Shown here piece after piece: positions 46,885 to 57,421 of a stretch of DNA of 64,000 nt; within the stretch, counting starts at the first letter, position 1; every line of letters starts with the position of its first letter. Both the position numbers and the translations under genes were made by a program. This DNA comes from Alentia gelatinosa (Eukaryota; Annelida; Polychaeta; Phyllodocida; Polynoidae). The notes under the pieces are model-generated. The model was not told the DNA's origin. It did not search any database and saw only the letters and a program-made list of their open reading frames with translations. The stretch lies in contig OX465588.1 of the NCBI GenBank assembly GCA_950022655.1, positions 20,322,527-20,386,526 on the forward strand, in the 5' to 3' direction.

Positions 46885-49800
46885 CAGAACAGGGGTTCCT
46901 CCCATTTCCTGAGAACGGGTCACATATACACGTAAACTATTTTATTCCAATACTTTACTCCATGCTGCAATGGTTTATCTTTTACAAATACATACCAGGC
47001 CCAAATTCGACCAATATTAAGACTCTGACCTTCTCTGTTGTGCTTTGGTGTGGCGATGTCCCAGAGCGAACCAAGGCGACACCTGGAAGAGAAGCAGGTT
47101 TTACCGGCACACACATCAGACTCCGAGCAGCTCCCCGTAACTTATTACAACACTGGCGCCATCTAGCTGACATCACCACATGCATGGAAATCAAAAGACC
47201 TTTAGCCCCACTTTAGGCCAGCTTCATAAATACGCGGCAGAGTTGGCCAAACATTTCCATAGCAACATAGTCTTTAGCATTAGAGGACTGAGTTTATAAC
47301 TGTAATGTATTTATCAGAATGACCGCCGATCTTCTAACACTATTTTGAACCCTGGGGACCGTTTTCCTCAGAATTTCCGCTCTGTGTATAGGCCAGAGAT
47401 TACGACCAGCCGTAATCTCAGCCCGGTGAATTACACACCCTCACACAGGTAAGGAAGTAAGAAAGAAATTGATGAGTGTTAAGTCTGTGTCCTCGTCCTT
47501 GGTGAACAGGGACTCAGACCAAGCACTAATATCTTTCTGATTTGATCTTAGCCTGGAAATATTCATCTCTTTATCACCCTTTCAGAACGGGTTACCGTTC
47601 TCGCAAACCCATTGAGAACCAGTTCGTAATGCTAAACCTATGGACGTTTATACCGGGCTAAGATATATCTCACTCTGCTGTGACCTGGGAGCTGTTTCAC
47701 TAGTTCATGACAATACAGCTAGACAGACATGAGAAGCGGCACCAACAGTGCAAGCAAGAACGGACACTAGGAAGTTCACGTTTCAGAACCAATGTCACAT
47801 CTAATGTCGCACGTTGTGTCACTGTTATGCTGGTTACCCCTTGTGGTAAGGTGTTTTATTGAAGAGAGTGTGGGGACCCAGCGTTTATGACCGGTCATGT
47901 TGCGAGAGACAGTTTAGCCACGTAGGCTATATTTACTGTGTGCACCCCCACTCTCCCAGCATAAGTAAGGTTGGTAACTGTTACAAGTTTAGTGGCAAAT
48001 CTGTGCCCGGAGAGTGTTGAAGGGGGTTGCGCCGAGGCACTTACCTCACACCCCGTTCGGCGCATGTGGCAATGTCTAATCCTTTTGAAACCCAACACAC
48101 ACTGTTTTGGGTCTGTCTTTTCGTTAGGGCCGCTACTTGGTTTGTCACAAGTCTAAAGACCCTAAACTTGTCCATATGGTGTCATAGACGCCAATAGGCC
48201 TTTTTCCGTAGGCCGGTGTCACACTTTATCTGCTTAGTTACGCCACAGCTGAAGCCAAACATTCACCTAGAAACGTATACTTTAGCATGGGACCACTGAG
48301 TGTATGAGCATAATACGTTCATAATACCTGTGTACATTATTTCCAGGGAAATAAGAGTGATTGCATTGTATTCTATGGTATTCCAGCTACAATTTGATGT
48401 ATCATACATGTATATTACCTTAATGGTGCTTTAGATATAGCTTAGATAACACAGGGACACCTAAACTGAATACACAATAATACGTTGGCAGGCCTAGCTA
48501 TTATATGCTTATCTTTTTCCATGTTTATACCAAGATAATTATCAACTACAAAGTTGAGACATCCCAGACTCGTTGGTACAATACCCTTGTTTGTTCCAAC
48601 ATTTTAATCTGCCAAAAAACAACACTCCTCCAATCACACCCACAGTTCACACTATAGGTGTGATTGCTGTATGTCTCTAAATGAATACCGCTGGAATCGC
48701 GGTGTTTGTCCGAGCGGCCGCGTTACTAGACAGTGGGCCGTTAGGCGGCGCTGAACGGCAACACCTGTATTAGACATGTCACAAAACTAGTGAAACAGCT
48801 CCCTGGTCATATATATATAAAGCGTGTTATGTAACAAAGGACGAGCCCTTGAAACTTCCGTCCACAGGTTTAGCTCTATTACTACACTGCAGATACTGAC
48901 CTGCCACATCTTCTGAGGAAGAAGAAACAAACCACCACTTGACACTGGTCCACGTCCTCTACAATATGAATCACATCTCGATATTTGTCCTTCTTTTCCA
49001 GTCTCAATTATCAGAATTTAAGTGATATGCAAATGTCACAGTTATATTTTCTCGAATAGAATTAGCCCAGAACATCTAGCAAATGATCGGCATGGATTCA
49101 TGTTATTTACCGGCAATACTAGTTTGTATATTTTACTTCACAAGTTTATATTCGACTATTTATCAATGCGCAATATGACTGGGTCTTGGTAGACCCCTAT
49201 TCTCTCTTGTCGAAATTTTACAATCAAGATGCCCCAAGACTCCTGGAATATACCTTTTATTACCTGCATGTGAATTCCCATTCCCACTTCCCAAGGTTGA
49301 CCTGGTTCTACTCCAGATGGATAAGCTTGCATATTTTTCCTGTCCTTCATTGAATTATGGTTCTCCTGTCCATATGTTTTGCCTGTCACAATCTTGTTTA
49401 TCGGGCCTTAATGTGTTTTTCTTTTTACTTGCATTTGCCTTCCCTCCAGCCTTTGTAAAGAGATTGACACAAGATGCTTTCGAAACTCCAGAAATAATAG
49501 AATAAGAACCAAAGATTTGAGGATGAGCGTCACTTGTTTTGTGGCACCATCTAGTATCTTTTTCAGATCCTATAAAAAACGTCGGGCAGAATCTTACTAG
49601 TCTTGATCGCTGATGTCGATGTACTATAGCTTTAACACAAAGGTGATGAACGAGTTTGCATACTACTGCTCATATGAATATTACATATCGAATGTTTACA
49701 TAAGTGAGTAGCATGATTTATCAAGATTCTTCCTCGCCTTGTTTATTCAACAGACAATTCGCCTGTTTTCATCTAATATATGCATACACAGCGTACATGG

Positions 49801-50277
49801 GAAGCGTTACCTGGCCTGAGGCCTTTTATGCGTCACAGAGATGGGAGGTGGTAATAAATTCACTTCGGACTAAATCAAACATTGTGATTCCGTAATTAAT
49901 ATGCCAAAATTATTCGCCGGAATTTGCCTTTGTCTCTACTTTATTCGAAACATAATCAATGATTCTTATTCCAGTTGGAAATACCGTTACATGTATGATG
50001 TTATGCTAATTTGGTGTAAATTGTGCGATTGGTCTAAATAATTGATGGGCTAACTCATCAAAATGCTTTTGCAAAAAGAAAGGAAAAGGAAACAAGTATT
50101 ACTATCACAATTGGGACAAAACGATACTTCCTCCCACATTTTAGAAGTGTGAAAGTAAATTAATAATTAGAGTAGGCGATAGGTTGATACTGTTTTCTGA
50201 ATTCAAGATTCAGTCCCAGAGATTTATGTAGATATGGAGGTGTGAGAAAAAAAATACAGGTTCAATAGTATAGAGGA
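46885..50277. other. Unassigned intergenic DNA
   Basis: About 3.4 kb without a recognisable gene. A GCGCCGA ... TCGGCGC stem lies at 48028-48062. It does not fold as a tRNA that I can recognise. Confidence 0.4.
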
Positions 50278-50564
50278 AACCCATGATAGTTTAGGGTCTG
50301 AGCCCGTATCCCATCGAGTTTGAATCACATAGTAATTCACAAGGCGAAGCCGCGTGAATTGCTATGTGATTCAATTGAGATGGGATCAAGCTCTGACCCT
50401 AAACTTGAATGGGTTTCTGAATTTATCTCACCTTTAATATTGACTAATAGGCTAACATTTGTGACATTATCCCCCATTGGATATTTTACCTAAATATCTA
50501 ATGGGCGTTAGATACGAGTTCCCAATGTTAGGTCTATGGAGAAAAAATATCTGGGGTGAGATAA
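50278..50564. mobile_element. Compound hairpin element with TTTATCTCACC termini, second copy
   Basis: A palindrome at 50278-50416 pairs AAACCCAT and GTTTAGGGTC with GACCCTAAAC and ATGGGTTT, and GAATCACATAGTAATTCAC with GTGAATTGCTATGTGATTC, around GGCGAAGCC. Next to it, 50422-50564 runs from TTTATCTCACC to GGGGTGAGATAA. The same two-part layout, with a GGCTTCGCC-containing loop, occurs at 21130-21495. The right end is directly joined to the retrotransposon at 50567. Confidence 0.7.
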
Positions 50565-50566
50565 TA

Positions 50567-50761
50567 GTATTCTCATGAGCTCTGCTCAGGGGGAGTCATT
50601 GCCACCTCCAGTGTCCCCCTCTACCGCGCCTCCTGGGCGCCCCTCCTGCCCCCTCGCGGCTTTCTCACCCACCACGAGGTCACGTGGTACAGCCCGGTCC
50701 GTACCCCGGCCTCACTTCTCCTTCAACCTCCCTGCAGTACACACGTACTACAGTACTTTTT
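50567..50761 (+). repeat. Split direct repeat A1
   Basis: 195 bp starting GTATTCTCATGAGCTCTGCT and ending CAGTACTTTTT. It is repeated at 55282-55476 with three substitutions. It forms the 5' end of the element and probably contains the promoter. Confidence 0.95.
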
Positions 50762-50855
50762 AGTTATTCTTGGCCACGTGCTCGCAGCCTTATACTCCAC
50801 GAGTATAGGCCAGCACACCATACACATGTGAAAGTACATCTACGAGTATAGGAGA

Positions 50856-51976
50856 ATGGGTCCTACGACAAGAAATACCCCCGTGCCCAGCACCTCGAGG
50901 GCACCGGAGGTTTCTGCTCAGGTACAGTCGGAAGGAACGCAGAGAGGGAGCGAGGCGGCAAACGATCAGATCGAATCCGTCTCGGAACGAGGATCAACGG
51001 TCAAGATGTCTCGTATGACCGCACTGGAGGCGAAGATGGACACCATGATGGCCACCCTAGCAGCGATGTCCAGACAACGGTCGCCCAGCCGGGTCTCGCA
51101 CCACCCGCCGACCGTGCGCGAAGCACGGACCACGGCAGAAGATCGGACGCGGGAATGGGCCGAGGACCAGACCTCGCGCCTCCCCGCCCCACGGGCCCTC
51201 CGTGACCGTTACCTCCCGGAACATCACCTGCAGCGAGAGATAGACCGAGAGGCCATGCCCCACGACCGTACGGCCGGTAAGAGTACTACTGACTTTCATT
51301 CTAAAAGTATTTCGAAGCCGTATATGTATGTTGAGCGCGAGGGTCTGTACACCCTCGCGCAGAAACTCCAGGTCAGGGGCACCCTGGGACCTATGGAATA
51401 CGTCAGTGCGTTCCTCGTGATGATGGAGGACCACAGAGCAGTCCCCGAGGAACACAGGAGGGATATGTACAGGCATCTATCGCAAGTATCGGTGGATGCG
51501 CAGTCTCGTGGGCCGGGGTCCGCCGTTGGTCTGATTTTGTATTCGACCAAGTCGAGGCTGGACGAATTTACTGGTCGGATCACGTGCGGATCCAGGATGA
51601 ACGTGTGCGCCTGGCCATGACGGCTACGACCACCACGACCAACGGCCACGACGGCGGCAAGGCCGGGGGGCGGGAGCTCCCCTGCCGAGCCTACAACTCA
51701 GAGAGGGGGTGTCGCCAACGGAACGGGCACCAGGACGGTAACATCAAATGGATTCACGTGTGCTCCTTCTGTGATTCCGTTGGCCGGATGTGCACGCACT
51801 CCATACACGCGTGCAACAGGAAGCTGATGTACGGTGGCGGGTATGAGAGTGCTGCCCAAACATCCGCACCCCCGACACACCGGATGCCGCACGCCGGACA
51901 CTCACTCCGCACCAGTGATCACCAACCGCTGAAACAACAGGCTTCAAAAAACGGCCCGGACGCGTCCCGCGAGTGA
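50856..51976 (+). pseudogene. Gag-like ORF with zinc-binding C-terminus, frameshifted
   Basis: The first frame (50856-51620, starting ATG, MGPTTRNTPVPSTSR) has a charged, Ser/Arg-rich N-terminus, a predicted helical stretch (LEAKMDTMMATLAAM) and a core with MEYVSAFLVMMEDH and DMYRHLSQVSVDAQSRG. The continuation is in another frame (to 51976): VFDQVEAGRIYWSDHVRIQD, then a Cys/His region CRAYNSERGC, IHVCSFC and THSIHAC. The C..C..HxC..C..H..C layout is the zinc-binding end typical of DIRS/Ngaro Gag proteins. The frames join at about 51500-51560. Gag would package the RNA. The shift may be a real mutation, a sequencing error or programmed frameshifting. Confidence 0.75.
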
Positions 51977-54819
51977 GCGCGGCACGTCGTACACCCCCTG
52001 CCCTCAGGACGCCTGCACTCGGGGAGGGGGTACCAGGGAGCGAGTGCACGCAGGATGACGCAGCACCCCACGTGACAACAACAACACGTGCCGCGCACGT
52101 GGGGGATGCTAGTAAACACAGGACCCCGCCCACCAACGACTGCACTCCCGTGGTTATGCGTGTTGGCGGGGAGCGGGAGCAATTGGCTCGGCAATTGCCC
52201 TGGGAGGATGTGGACACTGGAATGGATATTGACTTCGCCGCTGTGAGGAAGGTATGCGAGACCGGGGTTCCCTCTCCCGGAGTCCGGACGGACCCCGAGA
52301 GGTTCGCCGGACATCGGCGGACTCACTGGCCCTCCTTCTCGGGCCCCGGGCTGCCGGGCCACGCTTACATCTACGAGGAGGTGCGGCGCACGGGCCTACC
52401 TAACGCGCTCGCGGCGCGCATCGACCTCCCCACAGACTTGTGTATCCCGGCATGGGAGCGGTACCTCACGGGCCTCCCCGGGAGGGAGGAGCTCCTGGGC
52501 TTCATCAGATACGGTTTTCCCCTGGGATACACCGGCCCCGTTAGCGATACGAGGGGCGTGCCCAATCATCCCAGTGCCACGGGATACCCTGATCAGCTGG
52601 ACGGTTTCATCAACAAGGAACGAGGGTTCAGCAACCTCCTAGGGCCGTACGAGGCTCCCCCCTTTGAACCCTGGTGTCACGTGTCGCCGTTGATGACACG
52701 GGAAAAAAGGGGGACCGACGACCGTCGTGTCATCACCGACATGACGTACCCTAAAGACGACAGCGTCAAAAGTTTTGTGGTGAAGAATTCGGTGTACGGT
52801 GAGGAGAGGGAGCATGGCCTCCCGACCGTCGACAGTTTCGTTGGCCGCCTGGTGGCCTCGGGGACCGGAAGCTCGATCGACATCGCGAGGGCGTATAAAA
52901 ACTTCCGGTGCGACCCCCTGGACTGGCCCCTTCTGTGTTTCGCATGGAGGGACGGGTACTTCTGTGATACGGCGATGCCGTTTGGTGCCCGTGCCTCCTC
53001 GTACCATATGCAGTGTGTCGCGGAGGCCATCGTCGCGATACTCGCCCAGAAGGGGGTCGAGGCCTGCATGTACCTGGACGACGTCATAATCCTCTCACCC
53101 AACAGAGAGAAATCTGAGGCCGACTTCCGGACGGCCCGAGAGCTGCTGACGGAACTCGGGCTCCCCGAGGCCCGAGGTAAAGCCCAGCCCCCGAGCCAGG
53201 TCGTGACATGGCTCGGGATAGTCATCAACGCCGCCGAGATGTCACTTACCGTGCCCGAGGACAAGCTTCACAAGGTCCAAGAACACGTGAGGGCCGTGTC
53301 CATGAAGCGGTCTCTGACGAAACGCCAGCTTCAATCCGTCCTCGGGCGTGTACTACATGTGTCAAAGTGCATCAGGGCGGCACGCCCATTCGTCAGTAAA
53401 CTCCTCGAGGCCCTCCGAGGCATGAGTGGGTATTACCTGAACATTAACTCCGACATGAGGCAGGACCTCGGGTGGTTCCTGCGCTTCGCCGAGGGATGGA
53501 ATGGCCACGCCATTATCCCGCGAGGACCCCCGACTAAGTGCCTCATCGTGGACGCGTGTCTCTCGGGCATCGGGGGTACGGACGGCACCTACTGCTACTC
53601 CGGACAGGTCTGTCCGGTCAACGACCCGGTCGGCTGCATCACTGAGCTGGAGGCCCTAAACACGGTGTTCGCGATGTGCACGTTCATCACAGACCGGGAC
53701 AGGGGGTCTCGCGTGGAAGTCTACTGCGACAACATGGGAACCGTCCAGGCACTTACATCGGGGCGTGCCAGGAACCCCGTTCTGGCCGAGTGTGCCCGCC
53801 AGGCCTGGATGGTTCAGGCAAAAATGCAGGTAGACTTCATTTACACGCACATCCCAGGAAAACTCAATACCGTCGCGGATGCACTCGGTCGGGCCCATCT
53901 GACCTCGAGGGACTTCGATACGGCTTCGATGTTCAGAAATTTCCATTCCTTCCTCGAGGTCTTTCCCTGCACCCAAGTGTGTTTTAACCCTGTCTTCCGT
54001 CTCGTCTGCAGATCCGGAGCTGCTCTTACTCCAGACGAGGGCATCTGCGCGGCAATGCGAGGCGCGTGCCCCCGGAACGGTCGCGAACTAGCGGAGCGCC
54101 GTCGCGACATACCTCGCATTCTGCCGGCGGATGGGTGCCGGCGCCCAGAAACCCACTACCAGCTTCATCACGGCGTACCTCGAATACGTCTCGGACCACG
54201 CCCCCTCCCCGGCGACGGTCGCGAATCAACTATCCCACGTGCGGTCGCATCTGCGACTGACGGGAGGGGACGTCGCGCCGACAGAGGACTACAGAGTGAA
54301 GCGCGCCCTGGAGGCAATGAGGCGCAACAAGTCATACGTCCCAAACATCAAGCATCCGGTCCCAATGGAGGTCCTCAGGGCGGCCCTCGCGGCCCTTACA
54401 CACTCGCCGATCCACCTGGTGCTGCGGGCTGGGATACTCATCATATACTACGTGGCCCTACGGCAGAGCGAGGTCGCCCCACCGTCGGCCGCCAAGTTCG
54501 ACCCTGCGCGACACCTGTCGCGCCGCGACGTGGTGGTCACGCCGACGGAAGCAACCGTCCGCATCAAGGCGGCCAAGAATCTACAACTGGTGGGGGAGGA
54601 AAAAACTGTGGTCATCCAGGCGTCCCCCGAGGTCGCAGCGTGCCCGGTACGCGCTATCACCGATATGATCGCGGCCGTCCCTACGACCAGCCCCGAGGCC
54701 CCGTTCCTTACCCTCGCGGCCGCGGACGTGGTCACCACGAGACTTCTCACCCGAGAATGGAAGGCTCTACTGAAGGCAGCAGGCCAGCCTTCCACGTACA
54801 CCCTCCACAGCCTACGTAA
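51973..54819 (+). CDS. Reverse transcriptase-RNase H of the tyrosine-recombinase retrotransposon
   Basis: The frame overlaps the Gag stop by four bases and begins without ATG (GTG); the first internal ATG is near residue 62. RT motifs, by residue: SIDIARAYKNF (D303), AMPFGARASS (334-343), CMYLDDVIIL with the YLDD box at 367-370, then TWLGIVIN (412-419). RNase H: IVDACLSGIGG (D527), ITELEALN (E558), VEVYCDNMGTV (D586) and VADALGRAHL (D636). All catalytic acids are present. Recognisable sequence ends near residue 650 (about 53920). From about 54092 to the stop at 54819 the frame only shadows the recombinase gene. Together these activities would turn the element RNA into DNA. Weakness: the true start and how it is translated after Gag are unknown. 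Confidence 0.92.
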   Translation: MSAARRTPPALRTPALGEGVPGSECTQDDAAPHVTTTTRAAHVGDASKHRTPPTNDCTPVVMRVGGEREQLARQLPWEDVDTGMDIDFAAVRKVCETGVPSPGVRTDPERFAGHRRTHWPSFSGPGLPGHAYIYEEVRRTGLPNALAARIDLPTDLCIPAWERYLTGLPGREELLGFIRYGFPLGYTGPVSDTRGVPNHPSATGYPDQLDGFINKERGFSNLLGPYEAPPFEPWCHVSPLMTREKRGTDDRRVITDMTYPKDDSVKSFVVKNSVYGEEREHGLPTVDSFVGRLVASGTGSSIDIARAYKNFRCDPLDWPLLCFAWRDGYFCDTAMPFGARASSYHMQCVAEAIVAILAQKGVEACMYLDDVIILSPNREKSEADFRTARELLTELGLPEARGKAQPPSQVVTWLGIVINAAEMSLTVPEDKLHKVQEHVRAVSMKRSLTKRQLQSVLGRVLHVSKCIRAARPFVSKLLEALRGMSGYYLNINSDMRQDLGWFLRFAEGWNGHAIIPRGPPTKCLIVDACLSGIGGTDGTYCYSGQVCPVNDPVGCITELEALNTVFAMCTFITDRDRGSRVEVYCDNMGTVQALTSGRARNPVLAECARQAWMVQAKMQVDFIYTHIPGKLNTVADALGRAHLTSRDFDTASMFRNFHSFLEVFPCTQVCFNPVFRLVCRSGAALTPDEGICAAMRGACPRNGRELAERRRDIPRILPADGCRRPETHYQLHHGVPRIRLGPRPLPGDGRESTIPRAVASATDGRGRRADRGLQSEARPGGNEAQQVIRPKHQASGPNGGPQGGPRGPYTLADPPGAAGWDTHHILRGPTAERGRPTVGRQVRPCATPVAPRRGGHADGSNRPHQGGQESTTGGGGKNCGHPGVPRGRSVPGTRYHRYDRGRPYDQPRGPVPYPRGRGRGHHETSHPRMEGSTEGSRPAFHVHPPQPT

Positions 54820-54973
54820 GGCCACCGCAACTCAGGCATACCAGGCGGGCCTGCCTGAGTTGTCCATCCAGCGCTACGGTGGCTGGAAATCCAATGCCCA
54901 CCGGGCATACATCAAGGCCAACGACGCCAAGGCCGTCAATCGAGCCTTGATCCAGTCACTACACAAAGACTAA
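54092..54973 (+). CDS. Tyrosine recombinase of the retrotransposon
   Basis: The frame opens after an in-frame TAG at 54089-54091 with RSAVATYLAFCRR and has its first ATG at 54131, giving 280 residues. The N-terminal part (FITAYLEYVSDHAPSPATVA, LSHVRSHLR) is the core-binding domain. The catalytic domain has R111 (ALRQSEV), H226 and R229 (LHSLRKATA), W252 (GGWKSN) and Y260 (HRAYIK), the full R-H-R-H/W-Y set. HLSRRDVV and RIKAAKNLQ are the usual YR-retrotransposon blocks. It would integrate a circular DNA through the A/B repeats. It follows RT-RNase H in a different frame with no spacer gene. Because the N-terminal domain starts upstream of the ATG, translation by frameshift or a non-ATG start is possible. 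Confidence 0.93.
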   Translation, partial: RSAVATYLAFCRRMGAGAQKPTTSFITAYLEYVSDHAPSPATVANQLSHVRSHLRLTGGDVAPTEDYRVKRALEAMRRNKSYVPNIKHPVPMEVLRAALAALTHSPIHLVLRAGILIIYYVALRQSEVAPPSAAKFDPARHLSRRDVVVTPTEATVRIKAAKNLQLVGEEKTVVIQASPEVAACPVRAITDMIAAVPTTSPEAPFLTLAAADVVTTRLLTREWKALLKAAGQPSTYTLHSLRKATATQAYQAGLPELSIQRYGGWKSNAHRAYIKANDAKAVNRALIQSLHKD

Positions 54974-55014
54974 AAACATTTCCCACCCCCCCTCTCCTTA
55001 TCTTGCCTTTTTGG

Positions 55015-55281
55015 CTTTTTATTATTTATACAATTACCTGTATTGTATTTCATACAATTATCATGTGTATTGTATTTCATATTTTACTTATCATAATTGA
55101 CTTCTATTCTACCTGTCAATTATCATTTACTTACCTTCATATTATCATATCATTAATATGCTCGTCCAGTAAGGTCGACATAATTTTACTTACTATTATT
55201 CCATATTATTCCATAAAATTAAATAAAATTTTATTCTCCCAAGCCACTGCTTGTCTACTTTTATCCGGGGGTAGGGTAATG
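55015..55281 (+). repeat. Split direct repeat B1
   Basis: 267 bp, AT-rich, from CTTTTTATTATTTATACAAT to GGGGGTAGGGTAATG. Repeated at 55527-55793 with one visible substitution. It starts 41 bp after the recombinase stop and is directly joined to A2. Confidence 0.95.
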
Positions 55282-55476
55282 GTATTCTCATGAGCTCTGC
55301 TCAGGGGGAGTCATTGCCACCTCCGGTGTCCCCCTCTACCGCGCCTCCCGGGCGCCCCTCCTGCCCCCTCGCGGCTTTCTCACCCACCACGAGGTCATGT
55401 GGTACAGCCCGGTCCGTACCCCGGCCTCACTTCTCCTTCAACCTCCCTGCAGTACACACGTACTACAGTACTTTTT
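55282..55476 (+). repeat. Split direct repeat A2
   Basis: Copy of A1 directly following B1. The B1/A2 join is what a circular intermediate would contain. Confidence 0.95.
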
Positions 55477-55526
55477 CGTCCCACCCACCCACAACCTTCT
55501 CTCTTCTCCCCCTACTCACGTAGGCC

Positions 55527-55793
55527 CTTTTTATTATTTATACAATTACCTGTATTGTATTTCATACAATTATCATGTGTATTGTATTTCATATTTTACT
55601 TATCATAATTGACTTCTATTCTACCTGTCAATTATCATTTACTTACCTTCATATTATCTTATCATTAATATGCTCGTCCAGTAAGGTCGACATAATTTTA
55701 CTTACTATTATTCCATATTATTCCATAAAATTAAATAAAATTTTATTCTCCCAAGCCACTGCTTGTCTACTTTTATCCGGGGGTAGGGTAATG
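55527..55793 (+). repeat. Split direct repeat B2
   Basis: Copy of B1 forming the 3' end of the element; 50 bp of unique C-rich sequence separates it from A2. The 3' flank begins CTAGAGAACC. Confidence 0.95.
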
Positions 55794-56104
55794 CTAGAGA
55801 ACCACGAGGTAGCAAAAATGAACCAGCCCCCAGCTACCTACAAAAAATCAATAAAAGACACGTGTGCTTGACTGCCTTCGATATTGAACATACATGTTTA
55901 CGAAGAAGCGACGCTATAATACTGGTTAAAACGGTACTGCTTGAATCACAAAATCAAGATGAAATTTCCGAGCTTTGGTGTTAGATAGTAAATTGGCTTG
56001 AGACGGTAGAAGTTGGAAGCACGGATCTCCCCTAAAATCGCAATGACCTCATGAAAAACTTTGGAATTGTGGATGCATTTTATGCCTATATGATCCAACT
56101 GACC
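55794..56104. other. Unassigned 3' flank of the retrotransposon
   Basis: About 310 bp, nothing recognised. Confidence 0.4.
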
Positions 56105-56513
56105 TGTACATAGACAATAATCGATGGTTTTGTGGACAGGCGGCCGTAAACCACGAGAGGTTGACGCGTAGTAATACACGAGCGCCAGCGAGTGTGTTAC
56201 GACGTCAACCTCGAGTGGTTTACAGAGCCGCCTGTCCACAAAATCATCGTTTATTGTATTTATTATCCATCTTTCCGAATAAATTATACCCAGTAATTGC
56301 CACATTAAATGGTATAACAGTGGGGACTATTTCTTTGCTCTATAGCAAAAGGGACTATTTTTCCCGTATACCATGGTTTTGAGGCCGTATACCACAGGTT
56401 TGAATCCGTATACCACAGTTATGGTATCTGACAGGTTTTATACAATGGGTCGTGGTTTACTGAGTCCCCATACATTTTCAATGGGGGCTTTGTATACGAT
56501 GGATAATAAAGTT
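56105..56513 (+). mobile_element. Hairpin-plus-GTATACCAC repeat element, left copy
   Basis: The first 150 bp form a palindrome: GTGGACAGGCGGCCGTAAACC pairs with its complement ending GCCTGTCCAC, and CGAGAGGTTGACGCGTAGTA pairs with TACGACGTCAACCTCGAG. The rest contains three GTATACCA(C/T) words and ends GGATAATAAAGTT. The whole 409 bp recurs inverted at 62321-62730. No coding content. Confidence 0.85.
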
Positions 56514-57410
56514 CAAGTTTCAACCTATTCCCCAATAATTCACGTACTCAGATCCTTTGCGAATCATGTTCGAAATACAAAGGAAAGAAATCTGATTGTA
56601 ACCGCGTTCATTTAGTTGGTCAAATACTAAGCAGTCATTTTGAGAAGCTTCAGCGAGATGCTATAATTTGAAATAAAAAGGAAGTCAACATAGAAGATTA
56701 TTATAGATTATTTATTTAACACCATAAAATATTTACACTATTAACAATGTGTTCCCTCGGGTAGCCCGTGTGACACCCGTAACTCCACGGATCCCATCGG
56801 TCAGACAGGACAATGGAAAACAGCAGGTATCAGCAGATCCTGTTTGAAGAGACAGAAAATAGTTATTCACTGTTAGCCATCACTTTCATCTGATGAACCA
56901 CACAGTAATAGAATATTTCTATAAATGTTTTCATTTACTTTACAGCTATATTGAGTTGGTGTTAATGTTGCAGAAAATGTCGAGTGAAGCAATAGACAAG
57001 CCACGTCCATAATCTTATTCTATATAGAATTATCGAGAGAGGAATAAAAGCTTACATTTGTAGAACGAATATCACTATTCTATTCCACTCTGTCTTTCTT
57101 TCTCGCGTTCGTTTCCTAGTAACACATTTCAAAGTATGTTTTCCTTTTTAAAACATATCTTATAATTCATTGATAGAGCCTTTTCAAGTAACTGCAATAC
57201 AGTTGGGACACTCCCGAAGATAATTGAGTTCACGGTAAGAATCACTTTTACTGTTAACAAAGTATCTTGCTTATGACATTTAGTCTTCAAAACATTCGAA
57301 TGATGTATCTGACATGATGAGCCTTATTTTTGTTCACAACTTTTAAATCATCCTATAAGATTAATAGACCGCCTACGACAATGATTCAAATATTTCGCGG
57401 TGACATCTTA
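56514..57410. other. Unassigned DNA; probably intron or 3' region of the downstream-reading peptide gene
   Basis: It lies on the 3' side of the minus-strand gene at 57422-57640, after its splice donor. It probably contains the 3'UTR intron and last exon, but the acceptor and polyadenylation site cannot be placed with confidence. Confidence 0.35.
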
Positions 57411-57412
57411 CC
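57411..57412 (-). other. Splice donor in the 3'UTR of the 72-residue peptide gene
   Basis: On the minus strand CTCAGG|GTAAGATG, 10 nt after the TAA stop. A match to the GTRAGT donor consensus at the same place as in the paralogue. Confidence 0.6.
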
Positions 57413-57421
57413 CTGAGGAGC

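Larger units (their letters stand above)
50567..55793 (+). mobile_element. Ngaro/PAT-like tyrosine-recombinase retrotransposon, nearly complete
   Basis: The element has the order A1 (50567-50761), gag-like ORF, RT-RNase H, tyrosine recombinase, B1 (55015-55281), A2 (55282-55476), B2 (55527-55793). Split direct repeats of this kind are typical of Ngaro and PAT elements, while DIRS1 itself has inverted repeats. There is no methyltransferase and no hydrolase domain in the coding region. The short word TAAT(A/G) occurs at the 5' junction, at B1/A2 and at the 3' end. A1 and A2 differ at 3 of 195 positions that I can see and B1/B2 at one of 267, so the copy looks young. Its coding part is strikingly GC-rich against an AT-rich host. 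Confidence 0.93.

Noticed and set aside
48028..48062. Stem GCGCCGA/TCGGCGC as a possible tRNA acceptor stem
   Set aside because: The interval is far too short and lacks D-arm, anticodon and T-arm patterns.
48700..48770. GTCCGAGCGGCC resembling the D-arm of tRNA-Ser/Leu
   Set aside because: No matching acceptor stem or GGTTCRANNCC box follows at the right distance.
54448..54825. Long minus-strand frames across the retrotransposon (also 51744-52362 and 52639-53264)
   Set aside because: They are antisense shadows in GC-rich DNA opposite RT-RNase H and recombinase coding sequence.
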